A DNA stretch of 64,000 bases from Linum tenue. Taxonomy: Eukaryota; Streptophyta; Magnoliopsida; Malpighiales; Linaceae. This document shows, in pieces, positions 45,072-56,035 of this stretch. Made by a program: the position numbers and the translations under genes. Location: positions 17,174,001-17,238,000 of the forward strand of contig CAMGYJ010000011.1 in assembly GCA_946122785.1 (NCBI GenBank), read 5' to 3'. The stretch's first letter is position 1. Each line of letters opens with the position of its first letter. The notes under the pieces were generated by a model. That model made no database searches, had not been told where the DNA came from, and was given only the letters and a program-made list of their open reading frames with translations.

Positions 45072-46672
45072 GGGTTAAAGACACATTTGGTCACTGAGAT
45101 TACAAAATCGGGACATGTTTAGTAACTAGAAAAATTTAATATCAAATTTGGTCACTACAATTACTAAAACTGGACGCATTTAGTCACTCGCCGTTAGTCT
45201 CCGTCCAACTCCGTTAATGAAGTCCGTTAAGTGCTGATGTGGCAAACAGAATTGCCTAATCAGCCGGATATTAACCCAACAAAAATAAAACCCGACCCGC
45301 CACGTCATTATAACCCGCCACCTCATCAACCCATCACCCAACCCTTCTTCCTCCTTCCTCCCCAACCCAATTTAGGGTTTTCCCCATTAATCTGCCGGCC
45401 GCCCTTCCTTCATCTTCTTGAGGAATGTGGCGGTGCCGGCTCGGAGCTCGGTGGTGAAGCAAGTGTTCCGCTCATCGAGTTTGAATTACTTCCCGACTCT
45501 GCTTCCGGCCACGTAGTTGTTCAGTCGAGTTAAAATGGCCGACTCTGCTGCAATGGCGGAAACCCCCAGATCGCAGCAGACGGCCTTGTCGCAGGTGGCC
45601 GACGCGTTCGAGGAGCTGGCCGATCACCTGGCAAAATCCAGCCGGAGAAACAACGACGCCGGATCGCCACAACAAGAAGAAGAAGAAGATGTAGAAGGAG
45701 AAGAAGAAGGAGAGCCGGAGCTTCGATTGGATTCCTTCTGTCAGGCATGCTCTTTGATCTCCGCCCTCTTCAGCTGCCTCGGTCTCGCTTTCAAATTCGC
45801 CGAGACAGAGTACGTCGCCAAGGTCCACATTCTCTCGGCTCTCTCTCTCTCTTCTCTTCTCCAATTTCTTCACCCCGGCGGCGATCCATTTCAAAGTGCG
45901 GTTTATCGCGCCGCCTGATCTCATTCTTCGTCTTCTTCGGAATAATCTATACCTCCATCTGTCCCTGCTCCCATGGATTCTTCGACACTAGTTCCCAAAA
46001 ACAGAGCCCCCGCAAAAATCCGAACTCAAGTTAATGATTCAAACAGAGAACAACCAAATTGCTTGGTACTTGGTTCAATTCATTGAGTTCTCCCCCAACG
46101 CAAATTTCCCTTTTTTTCCCTCCCAATAATGTCCATACGCGCAATCTAATGGCGACGCCTCCTTTACGAGAAGGCAACACCTCCATTTTAACTCGACTGA
46201 ACAACTACGTAGCCGGAAGCAGAGTCGGGAAGCAATTCAAACTCGATGAGCGGAACACTTGCTTCACCACCGAGCTCCGAGCCGGCACCGTCACATTCCT
46301 CAAGAGTCAAGAAGATGAAGGAAGGGCGGCCGGCAGATTAATGGGGAAAACCCTAAATTGGGTTGGGGAGGAAGGAGGAAGAAGGGTTGGGTAGGGTTGG
46401 GTGATGGGTTGGTTTTAATGAGGTGGCGGGTTATAATGACGTGGCGGGTCGGGTTTTATTTTTGTTGGGTTAATATCCGGCTGATTAGGCAATTCTGTTT
46501 GCCACATCAGCACTTAACGGACTTCATTAACGGAGTTGGACGGAGACTAACGGCGAGTGACTAAATGCGTCCAGTTTTAGTAATTGTAGTGACCAAATTT
46601 GATATTAAATTTTTCTAGTGACTAAACATGTCCCGATTTTGTAATCTCAGTGACCAAATGTGTCTTTAACCC
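45072..46672. mobile_element. Fold-back Mutator-like element 3, nested, carries ACD11-like first exon
   Basis: This 1601-bp element starts GGGTTAAAGACACATTTGG, has the same outer arm sequence as the dimer at 37471-40624, and is flanked by a perfect 10-bp duplication, CATTTAAATC (45062-45071 and 46673-46682). The arms extend to about 45537 and from about 46183, some 470-490 bp. Their inner halves are captured host DNA: the 5' leader of the ACD11-like exon is present in both arms, inverted. No transposase is present. Confidence 0.9.
45535..45822 (+). pseudogene. Captured first exon of an ACD11-like (glycolipid transfer protein fold) gene
   Basis: The ATG at 45535-45537 opens MADSAAMAETP, followed by ALSQVADAFEELAD, an acidic low-complexity stretch, and ACSLISALFSCLGLAF-KFAETEYVAK. 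This matches the N-terminal part of ACD11-type glycolipid transfer proteins. Similarity ends at YVAK; the frame then runs into CT-rich text that looks like the start of an intron (GTCCACATTCTC) up to a stop at 45916-45918. Only exon 1 plus part of intron 1 seems to have been taken. The parent protein moves ceramide-1-phosphate-type lipids and restrains cell death, but this fragment lacks most of the fold. Confidence 0.75.
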
Positions 46673-47062
46673 CATTTAAATCCAATCAATTTGATCCAAA
46701 TCCAATTGGATTGGTGGATTCATGGATCAATCCATGGATCCGAATGACAAATTACGATTTGGTACCTATATTTTTTATATTTTACATTTTGGTACCTAAA
46801 ATTTATATTTTTCTACGAAAAATATCATTGGAAAATTACATTTTGGTACCTAAAAATTTTCATTATGACATTTTAGTACCTAAACTTTTCAAATTTTACA
46901 TTTTGGTCCAAGCCTTTGATGTCATATGGATTCATGGATCAATCCACCAATCCATTTGATCCAATCCATGAATCCACCAATCCATTGGATCCAATCCATT
47001 TGATCCATGGATCCACCAATCCAATCCACGAATCCGATCCAATTGCCACCTATAAGGAGGAA

Positions 47063-47795
47063 CATTAGTACACTTAGGAATTTAGTAGTATATCATGAAG
47101 ATCTACGATCTCTAGAGAACTTCAACACATTATTATTTTATTAAGTTCGGTACTTGGTGAAATTTGAGACTTGGTACCATTTTATGAAAGATATTTACTA
47201 AATCAGTGATTTGGTTATGTTGATCTTTTCCATTTTCTTTGTTTAAATTTGTTCAATATAAGACGTTTCAGCTTTTATTCAATGCATTTAATGTACATTC
47301 ATCATCAAAGGCATTTTGGTAAAAGATGCAAACTCATCATTTCACATAATTGGTACTTGCTTCAGCCGCAAGGCTTCTTTTCTTCCAGGAAACCAGCTAG
47401 CTGGCTCAATGTCCTCAGCTTTTCTGCCACAGCTTGTCCTGGTTCCTGACGCCACTGATGGTGGAGCGAAAAAAACACGACAGAAAGGCCACGGAGAGAA
47501 ACATGTTGAAAGTTAGAAGCTTATATATCAAGGGGAAGACACAAGATATGGGAACTTCAAGTAGAAACATTAAAACAGGAGTAGAGAGCAAGTAAAGCCT
47601 CACTCACAAACAAGCAATGAATCAGATGTTTGCCCCAAAGCCCAAGCTACGAACATTATATGGTTTGTTTGTCTGCAGCAAGTCCACAAAACACAGTGAC
47701 ACAGACGAGACAGCTTGTCGAGGTCTACGAGAGAGGTTCTAAAGTCTGTGAGAAACAACGTTGAAAAAAACGAGGGGCAACGAGGTGAGAAGAAC
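47063..47795 (+). promoter_or_regulatory. Upstream region of the lipoxygenase gene
   Basis: AT-rich DNA is followed by mixed sequence leading into the first in-frame ATG of the lipoxygenase at 47796. An open frame at 47409-47516 starting MSSAFLPQL is short and unlinked in phase. It could be an alternative first exon, but no evidence supports it. Confidence 0.35.
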
Positions 47796-50700
47796 ATGCA
47801 AGAGTTACAAACCCAGGGTTCTCATTCAAGCCCTCAAGGCTGCGGGAGAGTTGGTTGCAGAACTCGGCCTGTTTCGCGTGTTTGTCGTTGCATCAAGCAT
47901 TGTGTCAAGGGGAAAGTAGTGATTACTCAGAACCAGGGGCAATCAGGTCCTGGGAAATCAGCATCAGTGCAACTTTACAGCAGCACCAAAGTTGATCCAA
48001 GTATGTACTAGTTAATTAGTCTCTCTTTTATCCTTACGGATTTGGCACTATTTTGCAAAGTTCTTGACTCTCTCAACAGGCACAGGGGAAGGGAAGTTGA
48101 GCCGAAGAGCTTACCTGAGACATGGAAAGAGCAAGAAGAAGGACAGCGTAAAGACGACAGTATACAAGATGAAGTTGTGGGTGGAGGCAGATTTTGGAAC
48201 TCCAGGAGCACTCCTCATTGCCAACCGTCACAAGCATAAGTTCTTTCTCGAGTCTGTTACTGTTGAAATTCCAAATCAGCAGATTCATTTCGACTGCAGC
48301 TCTTGGGTATATCCTGTGGACAAGACAAAATCAGAGCGTCTTTTCTTCTCAAACACTGTAAGTTAGAACAATTGTTCCTAAATTCATATTATATTACACT
48401 AACTGATGGAGACCTGTATCTTGATCACCTGAACCTGAGATAAATGGATGCTAACTAATTGTTCCAGCCTTTATCCTTCCTAAATGATAACAATAAACCC
48501 CAGAGCAAATTGACAATAATAGAGCTAGTTGAGTTTAATACTCCATCACTAAGCAAGAAGGATGTATAATAATGGATAACAGATGCTGCTGCTGCTTTGC
48601 AGAGTTACCTCCCAGGCCAAACACCTCCAGCTTTGGTGGAGTTGAGGAAGTCCGAACTTGTGAGCTTGAGAGGAGATGGAACTGGGGAGAGGAAGGAATG
48701 GGATAGGATCTATGACTACGATTTTTACAATGATTTAGGTCATCCAGACAAAGGCTGGCAACATGCTAGGCCCATCTTAGGTGGTTCCAGATGGCATCCA
48801 TACCCTAGCAGGGGAAGAACAGGGCGGCCTTCTAGCAATGCAGGTATCCACACAAGAAAAAGAAGAAAAAAAGAAATCAAACCCTAATTGATTATTTTTC
48901 TCTTTTACTTTCGATCTTTCTCACATTTCAGCTTTCCGCTGAGTCTAAGATGTATGATGCAAGAAGCCAAAAGAACTTATGTTCTCTAATTCATGTTATA
49001 TAAATAAATGCAGATCCATTGGCTGAGAGCCGCGGCGAGTCAATGAAACTGGACATATACGTGCCCTCAGATGAGCAGTTTAGCCCTGCAAAACTTTCAG
49101 CCTTCCTTTCAAACTCCATCGAGGCTACAGTTCATTTTCTTGCCTCTGAAGCAAAAGCTTTGTTAAGAGATGACTCTAGTGACTTTAGGTCGTTTGACGA
49201 CCTACGTGAGTTGTTCTCTGGCAAGAGAAGCCAAGCAGTAGAGGAAAAAGTTGCAGAGAAACTGAAGAAATTAGTACCCTATGATCTTTTCAAAGAAGTC
49301 ACAAACAGAAGCAAAGAAGATACCACCAAATTTCCACTACCACAGATCATAGCAGGTAATGCAAAATTTCCAGACAGCCACCCCAGGTAACAAGACATTT
49401 CCATCAGCTTGTTGCGACGTTCATCCTTAAGAATTACCCCTTCGTCTCAATCTTAGAGAATGATATTGCCTGGATGGACGACATGGAGTTTGCACGACAA
49501 ATGCTTGCAGGGATAAATCCAACAAGGATACAATGTTTACAGGTACGCCATATCTCATAACTAATACAAACAGTAAAGAGCATGTTACGGGTACGTCAGA
49601 TATAAAACATTGTACTGAGCAAAATGCTGCCAAAGTAACGTATGAGCCTTTAGTTTCAAGGTTCAGCTGCTTGGTGATCACTACAATTCCATAGCCTAAC
49701 AAATGCTACATTTTTATTTGGATAAATTTTTCAGGAATTCCCCCCAAAAGGAAAACACTCAGTGAGCACAATCAAGGCATCAGACATTGAAAATAACCTT
49801 GATGGTTTGAGTCTTATCCAGGTAGTAATCACATCTAGTGGTAGCATCCTTGATTTCCAGTTAGTACTAGCTACATAGCTTACAAGTCTAGGGAATATTC
49901 ACACAGAATTACTAGAAATTCACAATCAAGTTTGACAAGTTCAGAAACAATTACTGGATAAGACACAAAGAAAGTAAACTGATTGAGCAATAAGTTTCAA
50001 AGATAGGTGTCTTCAAAGAAAGATAACTGGAGATACCTGTTCAGAGAACTGGAGATACTATGATCGGAGCCCATAACTTTCTTGAAATATCTCATAGTAG
50101 CGAGCTTCATTCTGGATTTTGTTCACACTACAGGCAATGGAGCAGTGGAGGATATTCATCTTGGATCACCATGATTATCTCATGCCCTTTGTGAGCAGAA
50201 TAAATGCCAATGGTGTTTGTGCTTATGCATCGAGAACCTTATTATTCTTAAGAAGCAATGCCACACTAAAGCCGCTGGTAATAGAACTAAGCTTGCCTGG
50301 ATTCTCCAGAAGGACCACCAGCAGCCGAGTGTTTCTTCCAGCCAGTCAGGGCACTGGAGCAGCACTCTGGCAATTTGCTAAAGCTCATGTTACGGCCAAT
50401 GACTCAGCTCATCACCAACTAGTCAGTCATTGGTAAGTTTGAATTACTTCTTCATGCATCAATCCTCAATTTTCCAGAATCACTGTAGGTACTGACAGTA
50501 ATTATTCAGATGGCACATCAATGCCCCATAATAGTGCTAGAGTATGATCCCTTGATACCTCAAGCTTCAGATAAATCAACAGAGTTATATTGTAAGCTTG
50601 TATTTTCTTCAGCAACTTCACATTATTCATACTGATATGCTCATTTCCTAGGTTGCACACTCATGCAGTTGTTGAGCCATTCATCATTGCGTCCCGAAGG

Positions 50701-52183
50701 CAGTTGAGTGTTATGCACCCCATCCACCGCCTATTGCATCCACATTTCAAAGACACCATGCACATTAATGCATTAGCTCGAAATCTCCTAATAAACGCAG
50801 GTGGGATCCTCGAGCAAACACTATTTACTGGTGAAATTTCTATGGAGCTGTCTTCTGAGCTTTACAAAGAGTGGAGATTCAATGAACAAGCTCTCCCCGC
50901 TGATCTTCTGAAAAGGTGATTTATTCTAATTGAGCCGTGTCGGAAAGCTTCTTTCAAAGAGTAATAGACATTCTAGAATTTCATTCTCATTGTTTTGAAG
51001 GTCCACCATCTGCAAAGGTGAAAAAGTAAATGAAACTTGTTAGAAGGCAAATGAGCCAAGATTACTAACCAAACATGATTTCCTTGGCAAATTCTCCCAC
51101 CGTTCGAGCAAATTTACTTCTCATGAATGATAACCTTTGGAAAAAATTGATCAAACAAAAGTTTATAAGCAGTTATATGCTATGATGACCAATATTTGGT
51201 GTGTGTGGGCAGTTATGCTACCAATATTTGGAGCAAATAACAATAATGTGCTCCTTACCTCATGAATGATAACCTTTGGAAAAAATTCATCAAACAAAAG
51301 TTTATAAGCAGTTATGCTATGATGACCAATATTTGGTGTGTGTGGGCAGTTATGCTAACAATATTTGGAGCAAATAACAATAATGTGCTCCTTACCTTAT
51401 GACATTAATTTTTTCAGACGACTGGCCCTACAAAACCCTGCCCATCCAAGCGGGGTCGAGCTGCTCTTCCCCGATTATCCCTATGGTGCAGATGGACTTG
51501 AAATATGGCAAGCTATCAAAACGTGGGTAACAGACTTCTGCACAGTTTTCTACAAAGACGACGACTCTGTTAGGTATGACGTGGAAATTCAAGCATGGTG
51601 GTCAGAAATCCGAAACATTGGTCACGGTGACAAGGCCCATGAGCAATGGTGGTTTAACATGACAACCATATCTGAACTCGTAGAGACTCTAACAACTCTC
51701 ATTTGGATTGCATCTGCTCTTCATGCATCTGTGAATTATGGGCAGCATGCATATGCCGGTTACCCTCCAAATAGGCCAGTACAATGTCAAAGGTTCATCC
51801 CAAGAGAAGGGACACCCTTATTTGCTGAGTTCCTAAGAGATCCTGATAAATTTTACGTGGATATGTTGCCAGGAAGATTTCAGATGACACTTGGTATAGC
51901 ATTAACAGAGGTTTTATCACGCCACACATCAGATGAGGTGTACCTGGGATGCAGGCCACTAAACTGGACAGACAACAAGGAAGTCAAGCAAAAGTTCAAG
52001 AAATTCAACGATGCTCTTCAAGAAATAGAGAAGAAAATAGTTCAAAGAAACAGAAATCCAGAGTTGAAGAATAGATGTGGACCTGCAAAGATGCCATACA
52101 AATTCCTTTACCCAGGGACATCTAACACCAGAGCCAGAGGGGGGCTCGGTGCAGAAGGGATACCTAACAGCATATCGCTCTAA
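47796..52183 (+). CDS. Lipoxygenase (linoleate 9S-lipoxygenase-like)
   Basis: Nine exons (47796-48000, 48080-48357, 48603-48843, 49014-49355, 49457-49542, 49735-49821, 50134-50432, 50652-50915, 51418-52183) give 855 residues, all junctions GT-AG and in phase. Order: a Cys/Arg-rich start, a PLAT/LH2 beta-barrel ([38 protein letters not shown]), a linker ([18 protein letters not shown]), then the catalytic domain. Iron ligands are visible: His507 and His512 (HHQLVSHW), His703 and Asn707 (SALHASVN). The fifth is the terminal carboxylate, but the chain ends SISL instead of the usual SISI. No clear plastid transit peptide and a QTLF motif where 9-LOXs have STVF favour the cytosolic 9-LOX type, acting on linoleic and linolenic acid in the oxylipin pathway. 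The start is the first ATG in frame. It converges with the FAD oxidoreductase gene. Confidence 0.93.
51121..51396. repeat. Tandem duplication (about 138 bp) in the last intron of the lipoxygenase gene
   Basis: Two consecutive near-identical units start TCATGAATGATAACC at 51121 and 51260 and end CTCCTTACC. They differ by a 2-bp indel (TTATATGCTA versus TTATGCTA) and a few substitutions. They lie wholly within the intron and end about 20 bp from the 3' splice acceptor. Confidence 0.9.
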
Positions 52184-52589
52184 GTAACTTTGTTGCACAT
52201 ACCTGCAACTAGAGACAATGACTTGCGGTACCATAAAAATGATTTAACATCAGAGTTAAATGAAACAAACATTGTGAACTCAAAATTGCAATCCCAATAA
52301 TCTCTCGTCTCAGTTCTCAATTCAGGGTCACATGCTTTGGAGTTTTATGGATCTGCAGTTTACAGGAACTCAAAACACAATACCATCAAACCAACAGCCT
52401 GACAGGTAGAGATAGAAATGGAGACATTTTATAAAAAGGCAGACCAAACATCCTGATTTACTACCACGATACAATTTAGTTCGTTATCGCTCAAGGTTTA
52501 AACCTCAGTAGTATTTCAAATGGTACACACTTATACCATCAACTGTTCTGCTAGGACTCACTGGTATACATTTGGCACACAGTATATTA
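52184..52589. other. Convergent 3' flanks of the lipoxygenase and FAD oxidoreductase genes
   Basis: The 406 bp between two converging stop codons should hold both 3' UTRs and polyadenylation signals. No separate gene is seen. Confidence 0.6.
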
Positions 52590-55500
52590 TCAACATCGTC
52601 CTCCGACAGCATATATGGAAGAATCAACAATTCCAGTCTTGCCCATGACCATGTCAGCTACCAGTTCAGCAGTGCCCAAAGCCTGCAATTGGCAATCGAT
52701 TACGAGTGATACTTCTGACATGGACATTGTCTCATGTAGTCTGGCTAACACAATAATAAACATAGTATCTAACTAATCTAGCTGTTGAACATCTAGTTGT
52801 TGACATCGACAAACAAAGTGTCCATTGAATCTCAGGACAAATATGAGTAGTGATACAGAACATGGAACAATCCGAATGGATATTCAAGAACTTAACAGAC
52901 CAAACATTTTGAATTAAAAGGCTGGCCACAACATTACCATGGAAAGTCCACCACCTTCATGCCCAGCAGCAATGAAGACATTTGACATTTCTGGCACTGG
53001 CCCGATTACTGGCTTCCCATCAGGCACTGGAACAAATATATTGTGGTCAATCTCATAAGGGAGCATCTCAAGCCAAAATTCATAAATTCAAAAGCAATAT
53101 TTTATTCTTCGGCAGTTGTAAAGTAAGTGTTCTTACTGTAAGGGCGTAATCCTATTCTCACTTTTCTGTCCTCAGTGAAATTTCTCAGGGGTCTTTCAGC
53201 CAACTTTGGAAAGAACTCCCCAGCCCTATTCCAGATACAATTTATAACAGACTCTTCCACTTCAGTGTTGAACCCAGCAAATTGGCGGCTGCTTCCTGCT
53301 CACCCAGATAACATTTCGTAAATATGAGTGGCCGAAGCATGACTAAAGATATTGACAAGTTCTCATTGAACAGAAACGTTATAATGTGGGAACTATACTC
53401 AGAAATGGAAGGAGTTCCAGTAAATAATCTTGTCAAGACATGGTGTTGTGTTATATTATTCAACTAGATAAATTAACTGAAATAACCGTCCCAGAGAGAG
53501 GTTCATTCAAATCTGGAGAAACACAAATCATAGGGCTTCTAATGTTCAATAACATCAGAAAAGGCGCAGCCAGACAGAGTGGCACCACAAGGGAGAATCA
53601 CCTCTCCAGACAAAATAAGAGCCAGAAAGTAGTATTGGTGTTCTAGTCCTCTAATCATCCCAGTAAAGCGAGTGTATGAAATTGCAATACTTTCATCAAA
53701 AAAGTGTTTCTCACCTTAGCAATAAGCAGTTACGCTATCCTAGCACATCAAGTTGACAATGTACTGAAATTAAAAGGGATCAAGGAGAATGTAAGGCTAG
53801 AAAGGTAAGGATTTACCAAGAACAAGGTTTCCCATCGCATCAATAGTGGCTCCCATTGCCACAAACAATGAATTCTCATGATCCTGTGATTCTATATCTG
53901 ACTTTTCATGTTGTGCAGCTGCATCTTGGTGGCCAACATAACCAGCTTCCATCGTGCCATGATTCAACTTTAGATCAGCAAAGTTCTCCAGCACGAGCAA
54001 GTGTCCCTGTGATCAATATCAAACTTGGACATAAAGCAAGTGTTTTACCTCAAACGACAATGGAAAAAGAAAATGCTATTTTGACTTAAAAAGTTACAAT
54101 TAATTCATAGCGGTGCAAGGAATCAAATAATAAAGGTAACACCATCCCCCCAAAACTATGATTATTGCAAAATCAAGGGACTGCTGAGTGACAGTTTTGA
54201 AATGGGGCACTAAATCTCTTCCAACTTAAGCTCTTACCTTCCTGGGCTTGATAGGGATATTTAACGCAATATCAGATCCTTTAAATAGCTCACGGCTCAA
54301 AGGGCCAGTCCAAGAACCAGCTGCAACTATAATGGCCTTTTTACTTATCAATGTACCGCTGGAAGTCTGAACACCTTTGAACTCTCTACTTCCACTAGAA
54401 CTGAAAAAAACAAAAATTGAAGTTGAAAATAAACTAAAAGTCATATCCTGGTCTATGCTTGTAACATGACGTCCTTGTTGATGAGCAGTGTAAAATGGGA
54501 TAAGACCAGACCTCAGTAAGCCTGTCACTTGCTCATGAAAGAATTCAGCATATCTCCCTTCTGATGCATATTCTCTATTAGCCTATCCATCATCAACAAA
54601 TGCAGAACAAGATTATACTCACATTAATACCGAGCTTTAACCAGAATACTAATCGATGAAAGAAACCTTCTGGATATACGAAGTGGTACGATGAGCATCC
54701 AGTTGACAATCATCTGGTAAGAAAGCCGCCCCGCCGTCCCGCCCCACCGCCAGTTCAGGCTCCTCAAGACTCAGCTCCTGACTAGATAGGTACTGAGCTC
54801 TTATCCCAGCTTCAGAGAGCTGCTTCACCTTCCTTTTCAGCATCTCTGACTCTTCAGGTGTTCTTCCAACTAACAAACTTCCTGCGGCACAAATGAAATG
54901 AGAAACAAAAACAGCAGTTCCTGTTGGTACACACAGTTCGTGGGAATTACCAGTTCTCTTCCAGCCGAGCTCATCGGCAGGACTCAAGCCTTGATCAATC
55001 ACACCCTCGGCAAACGTCTCCCATAGTTGATGGCTTCTGGTAATGAGCTCCCACGTTTGATCCTCAGGCTTAAGGTGAACCTTCCATAGGTAGCCCTGCC
55101 CTAATGAATTCCCCAATCGAGTCCAAAACACAGAATCGAAAAATCAATTCCACCAAAAAACCCCAGTTGAAAACAAAGCGGGAAAAAAAAGGGAATTAAT
55201 AGAAACGACGAATTATCTGAAAGTGATTACCTGCGCCGGTAGCACCGGAGCACGGAACAGCCTTATCTACGACGGCGACGGAGAGATCGGAGCTAGTCAA
55301 GAGCTGTCTAGCGATCGTCAATCCGATGATTCCGGCGCCAATAACGACGACGTCGTAGGTGTGGAGAGAAGCAGAGGCGGCGGGGCCGAATCGGAGAGCC
55401 CCGCCGCGACATCGACGCGCCGCCGATGACCAGGAAAGCGATTTGGCGGGGAGCTTGGAGCCGAAGAAGGCGGATTCTGTATAGCCGTTGGGGAAGGTAA

Positions 55501-55711
55501 GTGAACCGCGTTGGGAGCGTGGAAGAGAAGCGACATCGCGGTATTGGGGAGAAGAAGAAGCCCACGAACGGGGGAGCGACAGGGCCGAAGAAGCCATTCT
55601 TGTTTGGGAGGGAAATGGGAAAGTGCGTTTGAAAAATGAACAGATGGCAGCGGAGCGGTTTAGCTGAATGAAGTGGGAAGAAGAACGGACCGTGGGAGGA
55701 GACTTGAGCAT
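52590..55711 (-). CDS. FAD-dependent oxidoreductase (DAO/glycine oxidase-like), probably plastid-targeted
   Basis: Nine exons on the minus strand (55231-55711, 54951-55100, 54667-54881, 54512-54582, 54238-54400, 53817-54006, 53137-53295, 52938-53026, 52590-52682) give 536 residues in a continuous frame. The Rossmann dinucleotide site is at residues about 120-135 (YDVVVIGAGIIGLTIARQL, GxGxxG). The DAO-fold blocks CSGATGAGQGYLW, KKAIIVAAGSWTG, MPDGKPVIGP and AGHEGGGLSM follow, the last being the FAD-contacting C-terminal motif. The family oxidises an amine or amino-acid-type substrate with FAD; the plant substrate is not known to me. The N-terminus is Ser/Arg-rich like a plastid transit peptide. 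A second in-frame Met at residue 39 (MASSALSLPRSW) is an equally plausible start. It lies 325 bp upstream of the PARN-like gene's stop, in the same orientation. Confidence 0.9.
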
Positions 55712-56035
55712 GAGCAGTGCTGACTGAGCTAACAGCCAGATGAACGAAAGTGATTAACAATTTAACATACACAATGGTCAGTTGTTTAAGAATAAAAGAG
55801 CCAGACCAAAATTAACGGGATAATTAAAATTAAATCATACATAAATCAAATGCCATCACGTGGTGAGGCTCGAAGAAATAAAACAGAATTGCAGTAGAAA
55901 GTGTACATCTCTACAGTGTACACAGCATCTCACACATGCTTCTCTGGATAATGTCTGCAATTCTCTATCTCTACGCATTGGATGTATTCTTGGCTGGACT
56001 AAAATGCACGAGTCTCTTCTTCTCGAGAAAACAAT
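55712..56035. promoter_or_regulatory. Short spacer: promoter of the FAD oxidoreductase gene and 3' flank of the PARN-like gene
   Basis: This 324-bp interval separates two minus-strand genes and must contain the downstream gene's promoter and the upstream gene's 3' UTR. No specific element can be assigned by reading. Confidence 0.4.

Larger units (their letters stand above)
44988..47054. mobile_element. hAT-like host element split by a nested Mutator-like insertion
   Basis: The ends are TAGAGGTGGCAATT on the left and, reverse-complemented, TATAGGTGGCAATT on the right. They are flanked by AAGAGGAA (44980-44987) and AGGAGGAA (47055-47062), a 7-of-8 target duplication. Once the nested element 45072-46672 and one 10-bp duplication are removed, the host is about 455 bp of ATCCAATCC-type repeats with a central TTGGTACCTA-rich part. 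It is the same family as 41390-41783. Confidence 0.75.

Noticed and set aside
45472..45924. 150-codon minus-strand frame across the ACD11-like exon
   Set aside because: Antisense shadow of the captured exon; the plus-strand frame has the recognisable protein.
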